From Chimonanthus salicifolius (lineage: Eukaryota; Streptophyta; Magnoliopsida; Laurales; Calycanthaceae), in contig CM023541.1 in assembly GCA_013350335.1 (NCBI GenBank), forward strand, positions 37,254,739 to 37,318,738: a stretch of DNA of 64,000 nt, read 5' to 3'. How positions within the stretch are numbered: the stretch's first letter is position 1; every line of letters starts with the position of its first letter. Below, piece after piece: positions 40,101 to 52,100 of this stretch. The notes under the pieces were generated by a model, which searched no databases, was not told the origin of the DNA, and saw nothing but the letters and a program-made list of their open reading frames with translations. The position numbers and the translations under genes are program-made.

Positions 40101-43100
40101 GACTCAGCAGGTTGAGGACAGCAGCAATGCTGATTTTATTAACCCAGTGGCATTTTCTAGAGTTAATAATGAATGAGGCTATTTAATGGTGACATTCCAA
40201 TCTGATTTGACTTATACCATTAAGGGTGGCCCAGTTCAGAGCAGATTGGATGATGAGGAATATCCTGGCCTCTGATTTGTCATTATCTATTGATTCAAGA
40301 ATGACATGGTTATTTTTGTGATTAACTGCAGCAACACTTATGAGACTTCCATGAATTAGAATAACAATCTATATAGAAATAGGCACTGGATCTCCTTTCT
40401 TGAGAAGAATATCAGGTTGAACTTTGCTTGTGACAGTGGGGAGATTCCAATGAGCTGAGATAATGCTAGGAACGTAGATAAGAGCAGAGCTTACAAAATA
40501 GAAAATAGTTCTGGATCTAACATCATGGAGGATATATTTTTTTGATGACCAAGGTGTCCAGGGGTTTCACCTGTAATTGGACAGGGGACATTTTAACCCG
40601 ACTAGTCCTTGGGGCATGTGCAAGCCTCCCAATCCCACACACATTGGGTAAGCAACTACGTAGAGTGGCCCAAACTCAAGACCTCTCTTCATGAGGGGAG
40701 CATCATGGAGGATATTTGATAGTATGCTTTCTTTTTGTCTCTGGATTTTGTTGAAGATCTGCTGATTTCTCTCTTTCCAACAGTGCCAGATAAGAGCAGG
40801 AAAACTGAACTTAAACGTAGTTGATACAACCTAATTTGAAGCCAGAATTGCTGCAATTGATTTGATTTCCTGAAGAAAAGTAGAGGTCTGAGGTCTTCAT
40901 ACAGAGAGCACAATTTTCTGCAGTGCCAATACCTCTATCAGCCAGAAGTTTGCTGGTTTTCAGTTTTCCATGAGAAATCAGCCATGCATAAAATGATTGT
41001 TGTGGAATATGACCTCTGAACCATACATATTCATGCCATTCAACAGTTGCAGCTGAGTCTGATAGGCATTGATGATTTGTAGGGCTGAAAGTTCCACTTT
41101 CTTCACCAATCCAGACAATCTGATCTTCAACGTTACACTGTGGGAGCTGAACTTTTTGAATAGCAGACCAGATATTCATGAGATATTCTGAAGTTGGGGA
41201 AGGGAGATGCCATTGGTGGTTTCTGATGAAGCTGCTGGCTTTATTTTCTTTACCAAAGCCTAGACCATAAATTGCTTTAGGATTGTATGTCTCGTCCAAT
41301 CTATCATTAGGGAGCCAGTTATCATACCAGAATGATGCGGATTCTCCATTTCTGATGAGGTTTTTGATGTGGTCTGCTGCTTTATTTCTCGTTTGAAGAA
41401 TTTCTCTCCATCCCCTGCATTGCATTTTTGTTCTTTCTCGATCCCCTGCCTTTTTCCTGAAGTATTTAATGGGCTGTCTCCTCATTTTTGGAGATGATTT
41501 ACCTTTTTTTTTTTTCTGAACTTATGTTTTAACTGCTTCAGTTTGATGGTACTGGAGTTGGCATTGTGAATTGCAATAAACCAAGCAATGTAGGGTTTGC
41601 CACTCCCATTCTTGCATCGCTGATACACCTAATAATATATTTGAATATTGTTTGAACTGTATCTCACAAGTAGCCATTGTACAAGAGCGGTATCCATCAT
41701 TACAATGGTATCACTTATCAATATTGTACAGAATCTAAAGCAGAAAGAAGTATCCAGGCATTATAGGTTGAATGAGTCTCCTTATTGGTAACTTAATCAA
41801 GAAACTTGTTTCTCATATAATTGATGCATATAATCCCTTTTATATTTTCTAATGTCCACAGATGACAAACCTGTCGTGGTGGTTACTCATGGTGATGAAC
41901 TGACTTTCTCGGACCGTGCTCATGTCCGTGTTCATTTGGGAAAATTGCTGGGAATTCCACCTGCTACACAAATATTTGACATCCCAGGTGAGATACCAAG
42001 CAATCTGCCACAGTTTGACTGATTTAGTTCTGATTTGCGAGAATTTAAATGCTGTTTATTTACTTCCCTTGCAGATAAATATGACCTTTCATCTGAGTTA
42101 ACTATAGTGGAAATGTTGCGTTACTGCCTTGAGCATTCCGATCGGAATCTTCCCTTCAAACAAAGAGCATCTCCAATAATGGTTTGATCTTTTTCTCTCT
42201 TGCAATTGAGCCTATAATTATTTGAGAGTTCAAGAATAAATGGCTTGCTACAACCATGCTTGTATCATGTTTCTTGAAATGTTTGATTCAAATTGACCTA
42301 ATCAATTTAATCAGTGTCCAAATCAACTGGTTTTTCAAGTATTCAGTTTTCAAACTTTAACTCTTGCAAATGGCAAATTTTGTTTGATCTAGAATGTTTT
42401 GGAAGTCAAGCCACTTCATTATTGGAATTAAATGCATAGAACACAAATAACCTGTAGCCCAGTTTGTACTTACCTACTTCGTTTTAACTAGTTTTGAATT
42501 GCAAGTCAGTTCATTCGAATAATTTGCAATTTGATTCATCAAATAATTCGATGTCAATTCATCTAGTTCACGAATTAGATCGATCTACTTTGATTTCATT
42601 TGAAATCTTTTTCTAATTATATTTTTATTTATAATTTATCTATTTAATCACAATGAATGTGTGGGTAACATCAAAAGATAGAATTGTTTTTTAAAAAAAA
42701 TGGTTGAGTGGTGGCGTGATAGCTTTTCGGTATTTGTTGGGAATATCCCCGATTGGGGATCGGGAGACCTAGTTCGTGAATTTAGTGCTGCGGGAACAGT
42801 TTTCGACAGTTTTGTTCCTTTCGATCGAAGATCTGGCAAACGAAAGAATTACGCTTTTGTGCGTTTCAAATTGGAGAAAGAAATGGCTAATGCAATCACG
42901 ATGATGAACGGCAAGATTTTCCAAGGGAAAAAGCTACGGGTAAATAAAGCACGATTTGGGCCTGAAAATCGTCGGACTGGGGGAATCGTATCCCATCGTT
43001 TGCCTTTGGGCCATAAGAAAAATGAAAGCAACCTAGGTCTAGGTGTACAACAAAAACCCATTCTTCGTACTTCGTCTGATTCCGAAAATTTTTTACTTAG

Positions 43101-46100
43101 AGTTTTTGAAACTGAGAAAAATATTGAAGGTCTGAATCGTACCTGGATCGGACTCGCCCGGAATTCTAATTCTTCATCTCAAGAAGTTAAGGATTGGCTG
43201 TCGAAGGTGTGGGCATTCAAATCGAATGTGTCGGTAAGAAGACTCTCCCCAATTTTATTCTGGATTGTCCTGACTTTAGAGGAGGACAGACAACGTTTTC
43301 GATACAAGGGATCCCACTTCGTTGATGGACCTTTATCCAGAATTGATGGGTGGTCGGAATCGACTGGTCCTGCTTTGGTGGTGGACTGGGTTCATTTGCA
43401 TGGAGTGCCCTTGCATGCTTGGTGTAAGGAGGTTTTGTGGAAACTGGGTTTGATGATGGGAGTAGTGGAAGAAATCGACGAACACTGCTTAAACTTGGAT
43501 ATTGTAGAGTTCGCTCGGCTAAAGATAAGGCATCCTGTTGGTACGGCCCTTCCGAAAAATCTATGGTTGGAAGTGGAGGATCTTCGATTCGAACTTTGGA
43601 CCGAGGTGGAACCAAAGCCTTTCGTGCATATGGTGGACTTGACGTCAGCTCTTGCCCCTGGTTCTCTTCCCTCGTCGTTGCCAGAGAAACCAAAATCGCA
43701 ACAAGCTCTATTGAATCAGTTGGAGGAAACCGAATCAATCTCACGGCGAGCTTTACTGCACCAATCGGAGGCTAACTCTCGGCATCTCAAATCGTTGCCG
43801 GAGACGGAGACCGTAACTGATCCCGAAGTTGCAGCCGAGGTTTTCGCCCCTGATCTTCCGCCACAAATCTCGCCTAATCTTTCGCAACACTTGGCGGAAG
43901 TTTCATCAAAAATTCCGCATCCCTTGGAGGAAGCCTCATCGAAGATTTCGCACCCCTTGGTGGAAGCTTCATCGAGGATTTCGCAGCAGATGGAGCAGCA
44001 GTTCTCGCACCAGTTACGGCAGCAGAAGCCGCTGGAACCTCCGTCATCTCGAGGGGAATTTTCGAACCGTAAATCTCATCTAGGGCTACCTCTTAAGTCT
44101 TTTAAAGAGGTAGCCCTTGACCGAGGCAAGGCTATCTCCAAACCGAGACTTCCAACTAAAGCTGGGGTCCAACATCAGGGCCTAATCTATTTGGGCCAGC
44201 CTTCAAGCTCCAGACATAACTTAAGCCTAGTTAACATTACACCCATTCAAAGTCAGGTTGAGCCTGGGTCTGTCCTTGGCCCAGTTGACGGGCCTACACC
44301 CTTGGCTCAATTTCGGTTAGATGACGGGCCAACTTCCTTGGCCCATTTTTGTACAAATGAGGGGTCTGCTTCTTTGGCCCAATTTCGGCCTGTTGATGGG
44401 CTTACTTCCTTGGACAATATTCGGGCAGATGTCGGGCCTGCTTCCTTGGCCCAATTTGGGGCATTTGATGGGTCTGCCTCTACGGCCCAAGTTTTTCCCG
44501 ACAAGTCAGCTCTTCGGGATATTGTCAGTGGTGGATCTCAAGGGTGTACCGCAGCGATTAATCCAACCTTTCATCAGCTCTGTGTCTCTTCTCAGGGCAA
44601 GGACACTCCCCAAAGGCCTCCCGATCTCTCATTGGGACCTCAAAATTGGGCTGACGATGCGGATTTGGAGGATAGACTTGATATGGCTGTGTGTACAGAT
44701 TCGTTTGATGAGGAGAAGTTGCTCTTAGTTGGGACTTTGCTTGGGATTTCTTCACCATCTCGGACATTGCATTTGAAGCAAATTTTGACAGAATTTTGGG
44801 AAGCAGAATGAAGAGATAAGGATGCAGAATTACGGCAGAAACGGACTCGTAAGAGGGAGAGAGAATTAAGAAATTTGCAATCCTCTATTAATTACGATCG
44901 TACTTTGGTTGTGGCTGGTTCATTGGGTGATCAGGTGGTTTCTTGATGAAGGTAATGTCCTGGAATGTTAGGGGGTTGGGGGCGGTGGAGAAAAGGGTGC
45001 AGGTGAAGCGAATGGTTCTTCTACAAAATCCTGATGTTTTATTCCTGCAGGAGACTAAGTGTGTGGAGACAGAGGAGAGGTTTGTTCAATCTATTTGGGG
45101 TCGTGGGAGCTTGGGGTGGTTAGCTAAAGCTTCTGATGGAGCCTCAGGTGGTCTTTGGACTATTTGGGATTCTAACAAGTTGAAGTTGATTGAAGCTGGG
45201 ATTAAAGAGTTTTCTCTCTTTGCGGTTTTGGAAGAGATTTCCTCTGGCAAGTATTTTCTATTCACAAATGTGTATGGGCCTAATCAAGACGCATTACGTG
45301 ATCAGTTCCTTGAGGAGATTGAGTCGGGGAGAGGGATTGGTAATGCTCTTTTGCCTTAGTGTGTGGGAGGAGATTTCAATGTGGTGCGTCGGATGTCCGA
45401 AAGGAAAGGATGTAATAGAATTTCTGTTCAAATGAATCGTTTTAGTCGATGGATTGACGATTTGGAGCTTTTAGATTTACCGTTGGGTGGCGCATCCTTT
45501 ACTTGGTCGAATATGCAAAGTAATCCAAATCTGGCTCGGTTGGATAGATTTTTAATTAATTCTACTTGGGTGGATTATTTTCATCTCTCCTCTCAACGTG
45601 CTGTCACTAATATAGTTTCTGATCATATGCCCATCATTTTGAATTCTGCTCTGGATTCTTGGGGTCCAACTCCTTTCAGATTTGAACTGTCCTGGCTTCA
45701 GGTGGAGGGTTTCTCTGAATTGGTTGGCAATTGGTGGAGGGAGTCTTCTCCAAATGGTTGGAAAGGTTTTTGTTTGATGCAAAAGTTAAAATTTCTTAGA
45801 GGAAAGTTGAGGTTGTGGTCCTCGTCAAGACGTGCAGAAGAGACAGCAGAGGAACAATTATGGTTGAAGGAGTTGCAACTTCTTAATCAAAATGAAGAGG
45901 TGGATTTACTGTCTTCTGATCAGTTAGCTAGAAGAAAAGACCTTAAAGTAGCTCTTAAAAAGAAAGCTTTACAGGAGGAGGTTAAGTGGAAGCAGCGTTC
46001 TCGGATCAAATGGCTTAAAGAGGGTGATAAGAATACAAGATTTTTCCATCACATGGCCAGTGCTAGAAAGAGGAAAAATTTTATTCACTCTGTGTTGGTG

Positions 46101-49100
46101 GACGGAGAAAGTATAGTTGATCGATCCGAGATATGTGAGGAGATAACTCAGTATTACAAGAGTCTATTTGCATCTACTAGAAGGAATTCTCCTATTCCGT
46201 CATCTATTCCTTTTAAAGAAATATCTATCGATCAAAGTTCTATGTTGGAGTGTCCTTTTGATGAGACTGAAGTGAAAGATGCAGTCTGGCAGTTGGGAGA
46301 GGATAAAGCCCCAGGTCTTGATGGTTTTCCAATTTTATTCTTCAAACATTTTTGGGACTTAGTTAAACAGGATATCTTGGCTTTTGTGTAGGAATTTTTT
46401 GAGAGAGGGATTATCTCTAAAGATTTGGGGGCAGATTTTATTACCCTGATTCCCAAAAAGGCTGGTGCCGCAGCTCTGAATGATTTCCGCCCTATTACTT
46501 TGATAGGTGGCCCTTATAAAATCTTGGCAAAGACTCTTGCTAATCGTTTGAAGAAGGTGTTGCCTTCTGTTATCTCCCCTGTCCAAAGTGCTTTTCTGGA
46601 AGGTCGTCAGATTGTTGATTCAGTGGTGGTTGCTCATGAATATCTAGATTCTAAATCTATGTCAGGTGAAGAAGGGGTGGTTTGCAAGTTAGATTTTCAG
46701 AAAGCTTACGACAATGTTGATTGGTCTTTTTTGGATTATGTTATGCAGCGTATGGGCTTTGGTGATCGTTGGATTGCTTGGATTATGTCTTGTCTATCTT
46801 CGGCCCACTTGTCGGTGTTGGTAAATGGAAGTCCTAAAGGTTTCTTTAAAATGGAGAAAGGTGTCCGTCAAGGCGATCCTTTATCACCCTACTTATTTGT
46901 TATGGTGGCAGAGGCTCTTCATCTTATGTTCGAAAAGGTCTTCTCACAGGGTTGGATTGAGGGTTTTCGCATCACAAATACGGATATTGAGATTTCACAT
47001 TTACAATATGCGGATGATACTGTCCTTTTCCTTAAAGCAGATTTGAGGGTTCTAAAAATGGCCCATGCAGTCCTTCAATGGTTCCAGATTTGTTCGGGGT
47101 TGAAGATTAATTTCAATAAAAGTGAGCTTCTGGGTGTCAATATTGAGCACAGGCAGTGTGTGGAGTTGGCCTCGGTTTTGGGTTGTAAAGTTGCTTCTTT
47201 TCCGGTCAAATATTTGGGGGTTCCTTTCTGCAAAGGAAAACCTAAAAAGGCATGTTGGGACGTGATCATCGATAGAATGGAAAGGAGGTTAGCGGTTTGG
47301 AAAAGGAAATACTTGTCCATTGGTGGAAGGGTCACTCTTATCAAAGTGGTATTATCAAGCCTCCCAGTGTATTGTATGAGCACTTTTAAATGTCCAACGG
47401 AAGTGGTTGACAAGCTAGAGAGGATTCAGCAGCAGTTTTTTGTGGAATGATGATAGGGAAAGGCGAAAGTTTCATTTGGTTAACTGGTCTCAGGTTTGTA
47501 AACCTACGATTGAAGGTGGTCTTGGGATTCGTCCCCTTCGTCAGTTCAATGAAGCTTTGTTGGGGAAATGGCTTTGGCGCTTGGGTGATTCTTCTGATGG
47601 CCTTTGGAAGGTTCTCGTGCGACGGAAATATAGGCTGCTTGATTCCGGCTGGAGGATAACTAATATAAATGGGGGTGTGTCTGGCTTCTGGAAAGGAGTT
47701 TGTTCTGTATCCATGGCCTTTGATCGCTTCATCCGCTATCGAGTTTATTCAGGAGAGAAAGTTCTCTTCTGGTCGGACAAATGGCTAGGAGAGGCTTCGT
47801 TAGCCCAATCTTTTCCAGGTTGTTCTCTATCGCTTCAAATAGAGCTGCCTCAGTTAAAGAGGGTTATGAGGTTATTAACAACAAGGTAGTCTGGAGCCCT
47901 CAGTTTCGTCGGGAGCTTGAGGATTGGATGTTTGAAGATTGGATGTTCTTAATGTCCCTTTTAGAGAATGTCTTTGTGAAGGGCTATGGAAAGGACAGTC
48001 GTATTTGGGAGATTGATGCTCATGGTTTATTTTCAGTTAAGTCTTTTTGCAAGACTTTGATGATGGGTAACGACGCTCCTTTAGTTCATCCAAAAATTTG
48101 GGAGGGGTCTTCTCCTTTTAAGGTGAAGATTTTCGGATGGCTTGCTGGTTTGAAGAAAATTTTGACGATTGATAATCTGCGTACGCGACATATGCTTATT
48201 GTGAATGCCTATCCCATGTGCTTATCGGATGCGGAGTCGGTTAATCATCTTCTGCTTCATTGCCAGTTCTCTTATCAAATTTGGATGCATTTCTTTAACC
48301 TGTTAGGTATCAGTTACTGCATTCCTTCTTCATGGGGCGAATTATTCAATGAAGAGGTTTTGGTGTCAGGTAGTTCTTTCCGTCGCAGGCTCTGGAAGTT
48401 GACTATGTTGAGCATCGTATGGTCTATTTGGTTGGCTCGCAATAACAGGGTGTTCCATGATAAGAATTGCTCGAATATTTCTCTTATGGATTTAATCAAG
48501 TTTCGTGCAGCTTGGTGGTTGATTGGACCAACTCAGCTCCAGGATGTTTCCATTTCATCTATTTGCAGAGATTGGGCTTCTGTTGACTCCTATACTCATT
48601 AGTTGGGGGCTTCACATCGTGTTTGTTGGAGTCCTCCTTCAAGCGGGTTTCTTAAACTTAACTTTGATGGAAGTTACATGCATCATCTAGATTTGGCTGG
48701 GTATGGTGGGATAATTCGGACTGACTCTGGGTCTTCTGTATTTTCTTATGCTGGACCCATTCCTCATGGGTCAGTTATTGAGGCAGAGTTAATGGCTTTA
48801 TGGCGTGGTCTTTTGGAAATAGAGACGAAAGGGGTTCATGGGTGCTTAGTCGAAGGTGATTCTCAAGTTATAGTGAGTTGGGCTTTGGGTTCTATTTGCC
48901 CGTGGAGATTTTTGAACAAAATTGAAAGGATTCGGAGCATTCTCGATTCTTTTCATCTCAAAATCAGTTGGGTTCCTCGCTCAGCTAACTCGGCTGCCGA
49001 TGAGTTGGCTCGTCAGGGATTATTTTTAGAATCTGAAGTAGTTACTCATTTTTTGTAATTCTGTGTTGGGGTCTTTTTTACCTTCCTTTACGCATGTATT

Positions 49101-52100
49101 TTTCCTTGTCTTTAATAAAGTTATCTTTCAAAAAAAAAAAATTATCTATTTAATCATTTTCTTTCTATATTATGTTTTGAAATGCTTATATTTCTTTTTT
49201 TGAAGAGAATCACTATTTAAGTGTGAGTTTCATTTTACAAAATTTATTAGCTATGGTTATTTGAGGATGAGCAATTACCTTCATAATTACATGAATATAT
49301 AAGCTTTAGTAAAGTAATTTAATGTTTGATATATAATGGTAGTGATTGTAATAAGAATTTATCAATAAATTAGTTGAATCAATAATTTGTCATTCCATGG
49401 TGTCTTTTGAATATTTAGTGTCGTGGGCCCCTATATCATCAAATTCTGAGGTTGATGAGTTGGCTCGTCAGGGTGTTTTGTTATCTTTGGAGATTGTGAA
49501 TAAGTTGTTGTAATCTTGGAGGTGGTTGGTTTCTTTTGTTTGGGTTTGATGGGTTGCTTGTGTCCTATGCTTGCTCCCTTTTGTATTCTTTTCTCTTTTG
49601 ATGAATGAAGTTACTTTTCAAAAAAAAACAAATTGAATGAACTTACTCTGACAAATTAGTGGATTGCAATATATATTGAATCATGAGCTTTGAACTTGAA
49701 TATGAATTACTTGAATTGTGAATTAGGTACCTATGGCCTAGTTTTAAGGTGCTCATTGTTATAACCATAGAAGTTGTAGGTTTGAATAATGTTGACATTT
49801 CAAAAATTAAAAGTAAACACTTGAATTGATGAACTTTGATTTGCACTATATAACCATCAATGATTTAAATCCTGTGATGCCCAAATACAACATGGATATG
49901 TCATGTATAAAGGAAGAACACGAATTTTACTCATAAAAATGAAGAATAGGGCAAGACACAACATGAGAAGACATGGGAATCTTGCCTACTCTAAAGTGCT
50001 TGGATATCATAGCTTAGAATTACTACAATTATTTTGTTGTTTCTTTTTCTCATCTAACGTGATGTTTTTTATCTTTGTGTAAAGAAAACGATGAATTTCC
50101 AAGTATTTGAAAAAAATCCATTTCTCCAATAGTTGAATTAGAATTCAATTAACCCAAAATTTACAACTAAAATCAAAGAAGAAAAACAAGAGTAAAATCG
50201 GAACTTCAATGGAGATGTATTAGACATTCTTCAGTGTAGATGTATTAGACATTCATCCATCAACAAGACATTACATAAAGTTCAAAGTTACATCATCTAT
50301 GGTTGTAGCCAATAACTACTAGTTGTAGAAAATAACTACCAACCAATAGCTTTTGCAAAACTTCCCAATTCAAACACATAACTAACTACCTAAATTGAAA
50401 CATGACTTTCAAATTCAAGCATATATATTCAATATAAATTCTTTTTGAGATATAAACTAAATTCATTAATAAAGTAAAAGAAGTACAAAATATCTGTCGA
50501 GCATAAGAGGTTTATATTAGAATACACCAAAAATACATACAATGTCAACCAAAACCACCTAAAAACCCCAAAAATCATAAAAATTTGACCTAAGCTTCAT
50601 TCCTGTCGACTCTTGTCTTTGCCAAGAAATCGGCAATCTCGTTAGTGGATATCCTGACATGATGGAAGACCATTTCCATCAAGGAACATAAGTCTTGAAT
50701 CTCCTTTACCATTGGGATCAACCTCCTAGGGGATTTTTTTCTGCCACTAGCCCATTTGATAGCAATCACTAAATCCCCCTCGATAATTAAACTCCTAGAT
50801 CTATGCCTAGACTATAGAAGCACTCTTTTTGTAACGACCCGACCTCCAACACGATATTGTCCGCTTTGGGCCCCACCTGGGCCTGCACGGTTTTGCTTTG
50901 GGCCTGGCCCACCAAGGCAGGCCCAAAAGGCCTCATGTTGGTTGAGGGGTTACCCCCTCATATTACCACCCCCACCACCCACCTAATGGGCAATGTGAGA
51001 TTTTTTTCCCACACCCCCATGTGGGTGGGGTGTTACAATCCACCACTCTAAAGACCAGAGTCGTCCCCGACTGTCACGTCACAGAGACAGGGGATCCACA
51101 TAAGCAGGCAACGTCACACAAGTAGAGAGCCCACACAATCCTTAGAAGTTCAGCCTCATTTGAATCCTTAATACCCAATGGATCAGAGAAGTAGAATAAT
51201 AGCTCTCCTAAATGGTCATGGACCACACCTCCCATTCCTGCCGACCCTAGTTTACCCTTCATTGCCCCATCCACGTTAAACTTAAAGAGTCCCCCTTTGG
51301 AGGGGGGAAAACCTCCTTGGATTTGTTCTTCCTAAAAGTATCTCTCAAGCAACCCTCTCACAATAAATAGAAATGTGCTAACGAACCCCTCGAAAGATCT
51401 TGCTCACTGACAACCAAGAAAACCACCACCACCAGTTGCTTTCAAAAATAACGTCCAAGGTACAGGCATTATTCTCAAACACTCTGGCATTCCTTTCTTT
51501 CCAAATGGACGAAAGAGTGGCCATTGGGCACATAACCCAGGCTACCTTCTTCCTACCTCTTAGCGGGCAGAGAAACCAGTTAGCCATCACACTATAAACC
51601 GAGCTATCCAACACTCAAGGACAGCCAACCAATGCCACAAAATTACCCCACAACTTTCGCTACCTCACACCCACAAAAAAGATGGTCCAAGCTCTCCTTA
51701 TATTCCCCACATAAGACATACAAGAGATTTTCCCCATCCCCAACCAAACCTCTCCTCCCAAAATTAACTCTGGAAATGACCCTCCCCCTCGACACACCAA
51801 ACGAAAACTTGAACCCCTGGTGGTGCCATGCCCTTCCAAGCAAGAAGGCCTAGTGATTTGCTCCTTTCGTTAGGTGAAAACTCTGCTTTGACCCCACCTT
51901 TACCGAATACACCTCAAACGATCCCCAACGCAAATACATTCATCATCATCGAAAGGGAAAATAGGAAATATTGTTAATATCAATAAAAGCTCTCTAGGTG
52001 ATTTTGTTCAAAATATCTAAAGCCTCTTTTAAAGGATAAATTCCACTTCACCCTCCCTCCTTCAATCACATTATACTTCAATATAAATGCTTTCCCATTC

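Larger units (their letters stand above)
42651..49141 (+). mobile_element. Near full-length L1-type LINE, 6.5 kb, with 15-bp TSD
   Basis: TTATCTATTTAATCA lies at 42636-42650 and again at 49142-49156. The element has a very short 5' UTR (about 50 bases), ORF1 (42700-44811), a 134-base gap, ORF2 (44946-49058, broken) and a 3' UTR ending CTTTCAAAAAAAAAAA at 49141. It begins 470 bases after exon 10, in sense orientation with the P-loop gene. Confidence 0.96.

Noticed and set aside
43217..43744. 175-residue frame antisense to LINE ORF1
   Set aside because: Shadow of the intact ORF1.
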